DNA of 64,000 nucleotides from Ecdyonurus torrentis (Eukaryota; Arthropoda; Insecta; Ephemeroptera; Heptageniidae), in NCBI GenBank assembly GCA_949318235.1, contig OX439131.1, positions 30,987,950 to 31,051,949 on the forward strand, read 5' to 3'. The position numbers were made by a program, and so were the translations under genes. Of the stretch, positions 26,359-40,352 are shown one piece after another; within the stretch, counting starts at the first letter, position 1; every line of letters starts with the position of its first letter. The notes beneath the pieces were generated by a model, which did not search any database, was not told the origin of the DNA, and saw nothing but the letters and a program-made list of their open reading frames with translations.

Positions 26359-27387
26359 GTGCATAAATTGTAATTTTATTTTTAAATACTAACTTTACCA
26401 TATTTAAAATATTTGCTGATTTTTTTAAAAAGTATTTTGCATCCTCTTGAAGTGTTAACATTTATAAATCAGCAGCCTCAAAAATTTGTTTAAAAGAAAA
26501 GACTTGCAAAAAAAAAAATGTTCAAAGATCTTACTCTTTTAGTTTTCTTGTAGTTTCATGTAGAACATTGATTATATTAGGATGTATGTACAGTATAAAG
26601 TGATTTAATGTGACAATTTTCGCTTCAATTACTCTTAATTGCATATTGCGCAAGTACTTTCTATATTAATTACGTTGTAAGTCTAAATGTACGGTAAAAA
26701 AAAAAAACACTAACGTGGTACTACAAGAAAATGATTATATTTGCATAAAACTTTTCTCTCACCCCCCCAAAAAATAAGCAAAATTTACACTTTTAACGTA
26801 AAGTCTTAATTCCTCAAATTACATATTGTACTATTGAAAACAGTTTACAATTTAAATTTAGTGCAAATTTATCTCCTAAGAATAAAATTACAAATTTAGT
26901 GCCATTTTTCATCAATCATCAAATATTTTATCACAAAAAATTGTAGGCCATATAAAAAAATTAACAAAATATGCAATAAACATAAATTAGAAAAATATAG
27001 CTCAGTGTATTGCGTATACTGCATTATTTATAATAAAAAATAGTAAAGTTATTAAATTTTTATGGTAGATAAAATGTCATGTATTAAAAAGATTTCTAAG
27101 AATAGTGAAAATTATATATAGTATTGTTCACCTTATGTAATAGTATATGAAGGGCATATGAACAATTATATTCTATTTTAATAACGCCTGGTGGAAGTAA
27201 GATGTTAGAGCTTTATATATATAAATATATAAAGTGCATTCATACGAACACTATAATCTCCCGACTACTTTTTCTATTTACGTTGCAAGGAATTGCGCAG
27301 TATATTATTATTACACGAGAACTTATTACTTGGCACTGTGATACACTGATCTGTTGTAAATTGTATCTTGACTTTAATTTGCACACA

Positions 27388-27504
<117 letters not shown>

Positions 27505-28481
27505 CTTTTGATTTGGAAATTATTTGTACTCAAAGGATTCTTAGCATTTCATTTTTATATTAACAGCCGTACAAATTTCTTTCATAAATTTTTTTGTGTG
27601 ACGTAAGTTAACCAAACGTGTAACCTAGCGTGTAATATTTAAAAATATCATTTATTTAAAATAGATAAAGTATTGCTACTTGGATTTGGTATTACATTCT
27701 AGTAAAAATTACGAATATCATACTGGTAAAAAAAACATTTACTTACAAGTTTAATATTTTCTAACTTTTAAGATCATATTTTTTATTTTAAAAAGTTTTT
27801 ATTCAATTATACAAGCATCATAAATTACAGCAAAGATTTACTTGTTGTTAAAAGAAAAAAAAAAGATGTAATTGTTTTAAACTTAAAGTTTTTGAATGTA
27901 AATAAGAAGATGCTTTTATGGTATGGTAAAATAAATTTACCTGTACAGGTTGTAGATTTATGATCAGCGAAGCAAGTGAGTAATCAAGTTTTGGGTATAG
28001 GAAAGACCGTGTAGGAAACTTTAATAAGATTATCACAACGTGTCTGAGAGATAGCTACAGAGACACCGAAGCCTCTCTCTCTCTCTCTCTCTCTAACCTT
28101 CTCTCTGACCAGTCATCCAACCAAGCTTATACTTTACTCTACCTACTGGGACAGCTTAAGAGAATTAAACTTAAGAAATTTACTACATAAAATAGATCGA
28201 TGTATTTAATTTTACCTAAAAATCAGATTTATTTTATGCTTTTAAAATTTTACAAAGACCAAGTTTTTGTGACTAAAATTTAGTATACCCCATATTTACA
28301 GAATATTGAACAATGGAAAAATTAACTTATTAAACTAAAGCGTTTTTGAACTTATAATAAATTATATAAAATAAATATTATGTTGCGTGTAGAGTAAAAA
28401 TATTACTGTGAAAGGGCAATTGCAATTCTAGATAAAAATTTAAACTTTTTTTTTTATCCTAAAATTAATAATATTGAAACA

Positions 28482-28717
28482 ACATGGAAAAAAGAAACTA
28501 AAGAGTTACTATTTAGTCTCTTTATAGTAAATTTGTTAGATATATTTAAGTTTTTTTTTTTTTTTTTTTATCTAAAGAGCTTACTACTTACCGCTGAAGA
28601 AATTAAGTTGGTACTAACGAGTTACTGTTTAAACTATTTTTTAACCAAGTTGTTGGTTTCTACTGAAGAGTTACATCTATGTAACTGAATAATTTGTACA
28701 ATATATATTTTCCATGA
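28482..28717. repeat. Dispersed repeat family C, copy 2
   Basis: It begins ACATGGAAAAAAGAAACTAA and ends ATATTTTCCATG, giving an inverted CATGGAAAA end pair. The internal blocks AAATTTGTTAGATATAT, CTTACCGCTGAAGAAAT and CTACTGAAGAGTTACAT match copy 1 in the same orientation. It contains a long T run near 28551-28570. Likely a short nonautonomous DNA element. Confidence 0.7.
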
Positions 28718-29073
28718 ATATAATTTGTTCTGTTTAAAATTTTGTAGATTTGAAAAAAAAAAAAGAAAAAAAAAGAGTAATACGAAATACAAAATTTTTT
28801 AAAATATCTTTCCAACTTTTTTCTAAAAAAATACAATATTAATGTAAATTTTGTATTACTTTTTTTCATAATTTTTTGTTTTGTTTTTGCTTTTTTACTC
28901 ATAAAATTTATTGCTTTGTAAATAATACTTTTTCGTTTTATGAAACATATAACCACAAACGTAATAATTCCATTTCTGTGAGTAAAAAAAAATCAAGGTC
29001 GTACCAGATACATTCTTCCTTTTTTCATTGTCATTTTACAATTCTATACCAATATATTTTATGCCCTCGATAC

Positions 29074-29160
<87 letters not shown>

Positions 29161-29162
29161 AT
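29074..29162. repeat. Compound (TC)n(TA)n microsatellite
   Basis: TC array to about 29145, then TA to 29162 with no spacer. Confidence 0.96.
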
Positions 29163-29453
29163 ATTTAACTCTCGACTAACTGTATGATTCACAAAAGCAA
29201 TTATAAACCATACGTTTATTATGAACTTTTTTTTATATACAATGTACAAAAAGATATGATTATTTTGCTTGAATTTAATCTCTCTGCTTGCAATCACTGA
29301 AAATACAGAACACATACATATTATTCCAATGATATGACCTGATTTTTTTCTTTCTCTTTGTTAAATTTAATAACGTGACCTTATACAATCGTATTATTAA
29401 ACCTGGTATTTATATTTCATATATATATATATATATATGTAGATATATATATA

Positions 29454-29597
29454 TATTCGACTCAAAAAACCTCAGTCGATTTAAATCGGGCATGCCTAAA
29501 GTATCGCCCATTATCACATTTGAGGAGAAGGGGGGCGGCTGGGTGATACCGTAAAAGGTCGAACGGCAGGGAACTCAGGTTTTTTGAGTCGAATATA
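29454..29597. mobile_element. Short (about 140-bp) MITE with 17-bp terminal inverted repeats
   Basis: TTCGACTCAAAAAACCT on the left is exactly mirrored by AGGTTTTTTGAGTCGAA on the right, within TATA flanks. The interior is much GC-richer than its surroundings and has a further weak hairpin (GTATCGCCCA against TGGGTGATAC). TA flanks would fit a Tc1/mariner-derived MITE, but the left flank is a TA microsatellite, so the duplication cannot be verified. Confidence 0.82.
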
Positions 29598-32205
29598 GTA
29601 TATTATGCTTATATACAGTATATGGTAATTATTTGTTCTCAGGTTCAGAGAAAATCAATGCAACGTATTATTGTGAAAGTAAATTCTAGAGAAATTTCGT
29701 AATATTTTTAAGAGTTGTGAATTTCATATTATGTAAATTAACGAAGAGAAAAATATATGTCACGGTTTAATACTTAATGCTCTATTCGTTCAAATTACCA
29801 ATTAAGTTGTAAAAAATGTTCTGCAGGCAAAAATTGGAATAAATTCATTAATTTTATGTATCAATGAATTTCAGTTCCAATAATAACAACCTATACTTTA
29901 ATCCTAACTGTTGAAAGTTTTATATAACTAAAAGAGAAAATCATTAACACAAATGAACATAAAATGTACATTTTTTATGAAAATACTTTTTTTTAATGGC
30001 CCCTAGTTAAAATTTCAACAATTACTATTACTTTTAAAATGTATTGTTCACATGGATAAATATTCGCTAGTAAATTATTGATACAATGTTCTATTTTTGT
30101 AGTAATTAAATAGACAATGTCTATAATAAATCATAATAAAAGTAAGACACATAAATTGATATAAAGAATAAAAATAGAAAATAAAATTCATTGCTATATA
30201 GAGCAATATAAAAATAAATTTTATAGGTTTCTATTTCTTAAAGGAAATCCTCGATATTATTATTTTGTTACTGTCGTGAATACATCTGACTACATAAAAT
30301 AAGTTAAAACAAATATAAAATATTGAAAATAATACGAACTTTAAAGAACCTGAACCAAAGAAAAATACAAATTAATTATTAGTTGTATTGAATTTGCTTG
30401 AGTAATGAGTTATGACATATTTCAGTTAGGCTTTGCCTTGGTTGGATTATTATAATATATATTGTGTTTAAAAAAAATAAAAATAAGTTAAAAGTTTTTT
30501 TTTTCTTATCAGTAATTGAATTATTATTAACAAAAGTACTTTCAACAAAGATTGGTCTTTATACTTTTAAAATCACGTGCATATTTTTCACAAAATAATA
30601 TAATAACTCGATTTGAATGGAAAAAAATTCAAACTTTCAAAACTTTGTACAAATTGTATAATACATAAAAATTATGAACAATAATACGACTTCAATAATT
30701 TGTAAAGATTTCCATTCTAAAAGCAAATCCGTTTTGTACATAAAAAAAAGCTTCGTGTAGTAAATGACTCTAAAAACTATCTAATTTAAATTGACCTTTT
30801 TGTTATTTATCCCAAGTCAATCTATGCGTGGTTGTTTAGCGTGATTTGTATTTCTCAAGGTCGTGTCTTCTTGCGTGGCTATTCACTTACTGCTAGTATA
30901 GTTTTTGACGTACGAACGTACTTGTTGAACTTGAGAATTGCAATTGAAAAGCACGCACTCTAAGAGCAATGCACGAATTTATATTCCTATTTTTTAGTAT
31001 GACAAATGTCAGTAAAAACTAATTTGAAAACAGATTTTTATATTAAAATATATAAAAGTTAATCAATGATTTGTTTGGTTAAGCAATTTTTATATTCAAA
31101 ATACAAAAAAACGTTTTTTTCCCCCGCCTACAGAGATTTTAAGGTAACTTATTATTTCAATGCTTTGAGCTCAAAATGTATAAAATTCTAAAAACTCAAT
31201 TTTAGCTACTATAATATTTAAAAATACACAAAGGATTCATAACCCCATATAAATTACATTAATATAAATATATCACCAGTTTTCTTATAATTGTTAATAT
31301 TTTAGCTCTTGCTCTATATAATGCTCTACTTTCATGCTAAAATGTGAAAAAGAAGATTGCAAGAAAGAGTAAGGGAATCTGCTACCCAGAGAAACCTAGA
31401 GTAATCTCACTCCACCTTCTTTCTCTCACTCACATAGTTTAGAAATGCTTCACGGGTTGCGAAGTCGAAACACCCACATACTTATTCTCCCCAGGGAAAC
31501 ACACACAAGTGGATAGAAAGAAATAAAACGCAATATGAGATGAGACGAGAAATAGAAACTCCAAATCGTTCTTTCGTATGCCCATGAAAAAAAGAATATG
31601 ATATGCTTTTCTTCTTCTTCTTCTTGTTTTTTTTTTTTTTTTTTTTTTCTTTTTACGTTTCAAGAAAAAAGAAAAATGTTAAAATGTAAGCTTATGTGAG
31701 AAAAAGAGAGAAATATAATGGAGACTTCTGAAATTGGTTTTCAAGTGAAAATAATATAAAATGATGGTAAAAGAGAAAGAAATTGATCTTCAATATATAT
31801 ATGAGTGCGATCCATGGGAAAATAAAAGACTGCACTTTTTAATACAAACTTGTAGCTTTTGTCCTACTTTTTATTTATCAATTTTAAAGCTATGCATTTC
31901 AATGCAATAAGATTTAGTATTTATTTCAGTTTTTTTCGATTTGGTTTTTTAATTTGAATATGTAGTGATTGTTTCGTGCCTCAATAGCTTTACAGTTGTT
32001 ATACGTTGACTTTGTATCCTTATGGTTATGCAACCATTGGGGAAGATAAGTTGTGCGGGTTGCGGTATCTCTAGGTGCTTCGCAACCATAGATATAAATA
32101 TTATTATTAAATAATAAATTAATGATCCATATTAGATTATTTACACATTAATTTAAATTAATTAAAAACAAATAAATTGCGGTTAGTTTTAAACAAACAG
32201 TCATA

Positions 32206-32211
<6 letters not shown>

Positions 32212-32236
<25 letters not shown>

Positions 32237-32303
32237 AGGTTTTAGGTATCGAGTTTGTGTTGATTTAATTGGTTTCATTTCAGAGCTTTATAGAGACGAG
32301 AGA

Positions 32304-32347
<44 letters not shown>
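32212..32347. repeat. Facing (CT)n and (AG)n arrays
   Basis: CT at 32212-32236 and AG at 32307-32347 are complementary arrays 70 bases apart. They can form an inverted-repeat hairpin. Confidence 0.92.
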
Positions 32348-32350
<3 letters not shown>

Positions 32351-33073
32351 GCGGTGTTTATTTTTTTGTAACCTATTTTAATGACTGCTTGTCGATCTAC
32401 TATAGAAATATAGAGGTTTCACAGCAACATTCATTAAAATCTGGGGCGCAATATTGTGTTTGCTTACTTTGAAATTGACTCAATAGTTTTACTTTTTTTA
32501 ATACAGTAAAATAAAAAATAAAAAGCATAAAACGATAATGGATTTTTGTTTGAAATTATAGAAAAATTTTAATGTATATTTTGTCTGATGTAATACAGAC
32601 TATAATTATACATAATAATACTATGTATTGATTTAAATGAATTGTGTAGTTTTATAATAACAATATAATGTTTTCTTATATTGTTATACTGTAATACTCT
32701 TTATACCATGAATTTATACCTCTTCTTATACCCTGAATTATGAGCTATACAATTATCCACTATACTATTACTTCTTTTTGTGTGTGTGTTAAAAACGATG
32801 CTAAGTTATAACATGGTGAAAATGAGTTTCATGTGATAAAAAAAAGAGAAGATTTTGTGTTTATATATATTGCAAGCATAATACATTATATAAAAAAATG
32901 ACACGTGATGTAAATTGACATTTTAACAATGTACTTTTTTTATACAATATAACAAGCTGGATAATACATTTTATTCTTATAAAAAAAAATTGTTCATGGT
33001 TGGTAGCAAACAAAGTTTTGTGACAGTTGAATTTGAGGTGGCTTAGTAAGTGACGTATATTGAGTGGTGCCAT

Positions 33074-33183
<110 letters not shown>

Positions 33184-34920
33184 ATGACCGCTTCCAAGCG
33201 TGACACTGCTTCATTTCCGCAGCGTTAGCTTCCCCTTATGTCAGCATCTTACTGTGTATAACATGACTTAAAAAAAAAAGTACAACCAAGCATCTCTCTC
33301 TTTCTTCGTCCAAAATATTTTGACAGATGTGATCAAAATTTTAACCGCATACAAGTTGTAATAATGATGTTATTGTCAATTTAAAACATTTTCATTTCAC
33401 TATTTACAAAACTTTATTGTCTTAATCGTGCTGCACATTTATAATAGCCCTGTTCAAAGACATAATATTTTTGACACGTGGAATCGTCCATACGAGCCAG
33501 ATTCAGCTTAAATGACATATTAAGGCATCCGTAATGATGACCTAGAAATACCAATGGAAACATCTAATCAGCATAGTCACGTGTATAACTAATTATAAAC
33601 TATGTAATTGTAAGATACATATTATACAGTATAGCATAATGTTCTACGTAATAATTGAGTATCTCATTTTATTTTAAACGTGAGAAAAATTTCATTAAAA
33701 TACACATGACATTTTTTAATAATGTTAGTGCTATATTGATAAAAAATATAACAAAGATTCCTCTATTACATTTATACATACTGATTAAAAAAAAACGTAT
33801 GTCATATTACGTATTTCATTTTCTATTGTTCATTTATTAAGAACAAGAGAACATGTTTTTTTTAATTAAAATATATATTTTTGCCATGAAACTTTTTAAG
33901 GGCACGATACTTTTATTTTTCAAACTTCTATAATGAGAGTTTTAATCTAAAACTTTTAAGAATAATATTATTTATTTGTTAAAAAAAAGCCATAATGATA
34001 AAAAGGTGAATAGTTTGATAAAGTTCACCTCATGTGGTGTTTTCTTTATTTTATTTTTTTTTTTTTTTTTTGCTATGAGAATGTGCTTTATAATCTTGAC
34101 ACGCAAAAATGGTGTTCCATCAACGTCTTTTTTAACATTTTTTTTCTCTCACCTTCCACTCATTCAATGTCAAAACACAAAATGAAATAAGTCTAAAATA
34201 TAAATATATTTTATAAAAGATATATTATGTGTTTGGCATTATTAAAGCATGTCAAAATATATATGATGTTTATATAAAAAAAAAATTAAGTTTTCAAATT
34301 ATAATATAGCAATCATAACTGCATACTGATATAATAGTATCTTTTATTATTATTATGACTTATACGATTCATTCATATTGATATAATATTTATAATTATA
34401 TGCAGTTATATCCTTATTACATTTATTGAGGAAGTAAGAAAGTTATATTATTTGCTATTTTTCAATCGAATAGCTTTTACAGCTTAGTATCTACGTACGT
34501 AATTTTAATATGATAAATATATTATTTCATCAATTAAAAATACAATAATAAACCCTAATAGTAGAGTATACACCAATGAATCAAATAAAGTGCTTTGTGA
34601 ATTTGTCATTACTTATCGTGTTTTCTAAAATCACATTAAAATGGAATTAGTTTCTATTACATTGACATATTTTCTTACATTACGACCCAGCAGTAAACAC
34701 ATGAAAGATGGTTAACTATGTACAGTACATGCAATGTACTTATACAGAGTCCTGACTTACATGTCTTTTTCGTGTGTTATAAGAAAAGTAAAGTACATGC
34801 AGATATCAATGCACATGACATTTAGATGCAAAAAATACACTTGTCCGTTAATATTGAAATGCATGCAAAGTAAATATTTTTTTTAATGCGCACACACGAC
34901 TTAAAATTTATATTTTACCA

Positions 34921-35247
34921 TTTAAGGGAGTAGGGTACCGATCTTATATCTAAAAAAAACTAGAAGTGTTTTGGGTCTAAATTTGGTGTCATTGTGTAGC
35001 TGTGATAAAAATTTCATGATTTTTAACCGTCCCTAAAAAAAAAATAAAAAAAAAATTGAAATTAACATTTGGCCTTATGGGTTTAAAGTTTCAAAAAATC
35101 ATATAAAATTAATTTGCACGGTGACCCCCCACAGTTTTTATATATTTGAAATTGTCTCAAGCTGAAGTATAATTGTGCAAAATTTCAGATTTTTGGACAA
35201 GAAAAGTTTGAGTCTAATGGTCGACGTCGGTCCCCTACTCCCTTAAA
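34921..35247. mobile_element. MITE family B, full copy, TTTAAGGGAGTAGGG termini
   Basis: The left terminus TTTAAGGGAGTAGGGTACCG and the reverse complement of the right terminus agree at 20 of 21 positions. The 327-bp interior contains A-tracts and a short C-run (CCCCCCA near 35126) but no frame. Related termini appear at 40332-40352 and in the inverted repeat at 24.7 kb. Confidence 0.8.
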
Positions 35248-36024
35248 TGCACTGCGTTTTGTTCTCATAAAAATAACATTGTAATTTTGGCGTAAAATTT
35301 TAAATATATTATTACAATCGGCATCCAAAGTGCCTATCTGTGAGTGAATGTTTATCGCGCATGTACCATTTGAAAGTTACAAAAATGCACTTGACAAGTA
35401 GAAGTTTCTCTACAGCGCTATGTTTGCTGATGATTTTGTAATGTAAAATATAATTTTGCTTATGCTATAATATGATACATAAAGCTTAAAATGTTTATGT
35501 ACATTGACACATTATTATCGTCCATAGTCCAGTAAAATCTCTATATCATAATTACCTTCCCCATATCAAAATTAAAAAACAAAAAAAAATCTATGTTTAA
35601 TACAATGTTACAAATACATGAATTAACATTATAGTCCAATATAATACTATAACCTAAACATTAAATTTATTATATATAGTAAAGCTGTAAAACATTATAT
35701 ATTAATTAACATTAACAATACTCTATTCGATAATAACAACAAGTCATTTCCAATTTAATATTTAGAAATGTAAATCCAATAATATAAATTATAGTTATAT
35801 TATAATATTATATAGGCAATAACTATATACTTATAAATAAATCAATATTTTAAAATAGGTTATTGAGTCTTTGATTATTATTACATCATTGTTACAATAA
35901 TATAATAACAATGATATATTCTATTGTTATTGTCAGTTAAATAAAACAGTCATATTATTCAACCGCATAGATTGGTATTGTCTTCTACTAACTAAACAAA
36001 ATTATGAACTCAATTCAGAAAGTT

Positions 36025-36155
<131 letters not shown>

Positions 36156-37257
36156 ATATTTTGTTGCATACTCAGTTTATTTATAGTTTATGTGAATTGT
36201 TGGTTATCTTTTTTATTGTTATTATTATTGATAGGAAATAACGAATTCAATTGGATTTTACTGAATTGTTGCTTGATTGAAAATTTTTCCTATTGTATTG
36301 TCTTGTTTTACAATATTATTTATTAATTTATTGTTTTATTAGATTATAAAATTAATAATTATAGTTCGTTTCAATGCATAATTCTATGGAGATTATTTTC
36401 AGTTATCTATAGATTTTATATTTTATATACATTATAATATTACTGTTAATATATGAAAATGACTGCATTGTATTTATTTTTATATTCTACATCTAACATT
36501 TATTAAAAAAAATAGTGCAAAAATTAAATACCTTTTATCAAATAAACAATTATAGAGCTGAAAAGTTTACGGATTAAATTTTATATCCTTGAATACGTTT
36601 TATTTCAAATGAAATTAATTTAAATTGAAAATAAAAATGTTTACGTGAATATGGATATTTTAAAATCATTTTGCAAGCGTAATGAAATGATTATCCTGAA
36701 AGATAAATGTTTTATATAAAAAAAAATTAGTTTTGACATTTACAAAATTGTGATAATGTCTTTAAGTTTAGTTTAGCATGCTCGCTTTCTCATTCTGTGT
36801 GTGTGTCTTGAGGCAGAAATTTTCATTCTAAAAACCTAGATTGTAGATTTTCTTCTTTAACTAGTAAGCTCGCATAGCATCTCGTTTTTCCTTACTTTTT
36901 ATGAGATAAACTTCACCTTAATGTCACATTATACTTCTCAATATCTTAACCAAATTACCTCATTTCTAAAATTGTAATAGAAAAAAAAAAAAGAAAGAAG
37001 AAGACAATACATTTTTACTGTATAGTATTATTAATTTTTTTTAGTTGTAATATTGTATTTTTTATTAAACATTTAAAAGATAATTTGCATATTATCATTA
37101 TAATATATCTTAAGCACTTTGCGTAATAAGATAAATCGAGAGTTATCTTCACAAAATTTGTAGTGTAGGTAATCTCACATTGGATTATTTTATATTATGC
37201 ACTTACTTTGATTTAATTTTAGTTAAATATTTAATTGGCTATAAATATACAAATAGA

Positions 37258-37600
37258 TTAAAGGAATAGACCAGAAGAAAACATAAGCATTTATATCACA
37301 AAACACTTGATGGGACTTACATAAATAACTTTAGTTTGTCTCAAACCCCAACTGTAGCTCCGTAGCAGTGATGATAAAATTTCGATTTATGCAACCCGCA
37401 TAACATTTTTTACTAATGTTTGCATGTTTCTGACGTCAGAAACATGAATAGTCACACAAATTGCATACTTAACAGTGTTTTCACGCTCTCTCGTGGGGCT
37501 ACATTAGCATTCTGGTAAAAACTGTCATCAGTTTTGAAAATCCCATGTCGCGTTTATTCATTAAAAAGCACATGTTGTTTTATATGGTCTATGCCTTTAA
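37258..37600 (+). mobile_element. TTAA-flanked MITE family A, copy 2
   Basis: Ends are TTAAAGGAATAGACCA and TGGTCTATGCCTTTAA, so the terminal inverted repeats here match at 15 of 16 positions. The interior shares long near-identical stretches with copy 1 in the same orientation, including the ATCACAAAACACTTGATGGG segment. The 24-bp palindrome at 37423-37446 (CATGTTTC, TGACGTCA, GAAACATG) is perfect in this copy. No coding potential. Confidence 0.87.
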
Positions 37601-39109
37601 GTATACTATACTTATAAATTTTATAATACAATATGCACAATAGGTTAATTCTTGTTGTGTTCCAGTTTCATATTTTTCTTTTTAATTTTTTAAATTTAAG
37701 TTTCACAAAGTTTCCACCATTGTGAAATATTTTCTAGTGCAAATCCTCAATTTCCATATAAAATATACTTAATTTTTCTACGAACTTTAAATATTTTTTT
37801 AAATGAATAAATTATATCCTTAGTTAGTATAACAGCAAAATATACAATAAGTGCAATCAGGGTAAATCTCCTAGCCAATGCATACATGTAGTATCAAAGA
37901 AATGAAATACGAGATTACGTAAATATATGAAAAATTGAAAGTTCAACATTCCTTAGTAACATTAGGTTGACAAAATGAATACATTTATAAATATTTAAAT
38001 ACAATTTTATAACATAAGCAAATATATCGTTTAGTAACTTTTGATTTTCTTTTAACTGTAAAGTTTTTAGATAATACATCTTGGATGCTACCAAAGTTCT
38101 AGCTTTACTATGATTTCTTTCTGTTATCCAATTTTAAAATCCATTTCTTTCTCTTCCTCTCTATAAATAATATAAACTTCATTCTATGTTTCTCTGACAC
38201 TTTATTTATAAATATGTTTTTTTTTAATTTTTTTTTTAGAAATTTAATAAGTAAAAGGTCAACACCTATCATTTCAATATTTAAAAATAATAATAAATGA
38301 TACAAAATAATAATAAATTTTAATTTGACATTCCAATATCCGCCACAATGAGACATTCGATATACCATAATTCTCTTTGTTTTTTATCAGTTAAAAAGTT
38401 AATTATTTAATTATTTTTTTATACATACAAAAATATATATATATACAGTAGCATGCCTGTCGGTTGTTATATTTATGAAACAGACATACAAATAAATACA
38501 TAGATTAATTTATATACCCATGTTGATATATATTTATTTTTGATAAATTATTTATAACAAATATAGAGGAAAAAAAAACTTTGTTTTTCGTGTCATAAAC
38601 AAAAGTGTTTTAAGCTAAATTATTAACATACACGATACTAACTGGTTATATTCTCTAATTTATAATATAAATATTATGTTAAGTAAGAAAATAATTCTAC
38701 ATTTAATGTTTTTATTAAAAAAAAAAACTAAAAAACGAAATGGTATTATTAAAAGATACTAAAAAATATCACTTATATTGTTACATGAAAATTAAGGCTA
38801 TATATATAATAATATAGTTCAATGATAAATTACATTAAAGAAAAAAAATGATATTATCTCTAGTCATACATCTTTTGCTTGCTAATCAAGTTTATTAACT
38901 AATTAACAAAACACATGAAAATTTTTTTTTAATTACGTCGGCAGAAAATGTAGTAGTGGATAAAGGTTAAAGTTCATGAGGGTCAAAAAACGTTCTCCTC
39001 TCTTCTCCATTCATTCACATTGCCCATAGCTAGATATTTCTCTATTATAAAACATCCTTTCTTTTCATATTATTGTTTTAAACAGGTAGAATTAAATTTA
39101 CATACTAAT

Positions 39110-39120
39110 ATGTATGTATG

Positions 39121-39184
<64 letters not shown>
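39110..39184. repeat. (TATG)n then (TA)n
   Basis: Four TATG units pass into a pure TA array of about 58 bases. Confidence 0.95.
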
Positions 39185-39187
<3 letters not shown>

Positions 39188-39672
39188 AAAGAACATTTTT
39201 TTGATTTGTACAATTTTTTTCTACTTACATATTAAAAACATTAAAAAATGGTAATGAATGTATTAAAAACTAAAAAATTATTATTCTATTATAAAAAAAA
39301 GTTAATACCCAGTTATTTTGTAAAACAAGAAAGTTTTGCTTAAATTTAAATCTTATTACTATTTATATGTTAATATTACTGCTAAAATTTTTATTTAATA
39401 TAGTAATCAATACTATACTATCAAACCTATGTAATGTAACTTTTATCATGATTTGGTATCTATATAAGAAGGAGAACTAATCTATCCACATATTTATTTT
39501 TAATTTAATATTTAAGTAATTCAGGAACTAAAACCACAATATGCAGTAAACATTGTAGAGCTATAAAAGCACCACTATAATACTAACGGATAGAGAAAGT
39601 GAGTATAGCTGAATTGAATTGCTATATGTTCTATTACGTGATATGAGCTGACATGAAAAGTCAAGCTTTACC

Positions 39673-39788
<116 letters not shown>

Positions 39789-39872
39789 CTGCATTTTACG
39801 TCGATCAAAATTTTAATATTGGAGTATGATATATTTAAACTAAAGTATTATAAAATTTATCATGCTAGTATG

Positions 39873-39875
<3 letters not shown>

Positions 39876-39920
<45 letters not shown>
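39876..39920. repeat. (CT)n microsatellite
   Basis: Pure CT array about 90 bases after the TA array. Confidence 0.95.
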
Positions 39921-39925
<5 letters not shown>

Positions 39926-40331
39926 CAGTGAAATAAAAAGTATTTTTTGTTCTTGGGTTAACGTAGAACGTGACCGACTTGAACCTAAAATCGTTAAAAG
40001 AAGAACTATATTTTCACAATAATTTTGTGTACATATTATTTATTTCCAATATAACAAACACTATAATTTCAAATAAAATCGAGTAAATTTAAAACATTTT
40101 TGTTCCGATAAAAGTTTTAATAATATTTGTAATTTTAAAAATATTCTAATTTGACTAAAATTTGCCGTTTCAATTTGAATTTCCACATTTACATGTTATC
40201 TTTACTGTGGAATTACTTAAATATTTGATTGTATTTTCACATGTTTGACTTAACTGAATTTTTAAGTACCATATCTTCTTTATTTTGTGTTTATATTATA
40301 ATTCGCGACCGTCTAGTTTGTGAGATATCAG

Positions 40332-40352
40332 TCGGTCACCTACCCCCTTAAA
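40332..40352. repeat. Solo terminus related to MITE family B
   Basis: TCGGTCACCTACCCCCTTAA differs by two bases from the right end of the element at 34921-35247. No matching opposite end was found within several hundred bases on either side, so it appears to be a truncated or eroded copy. Confidence 0.55.
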
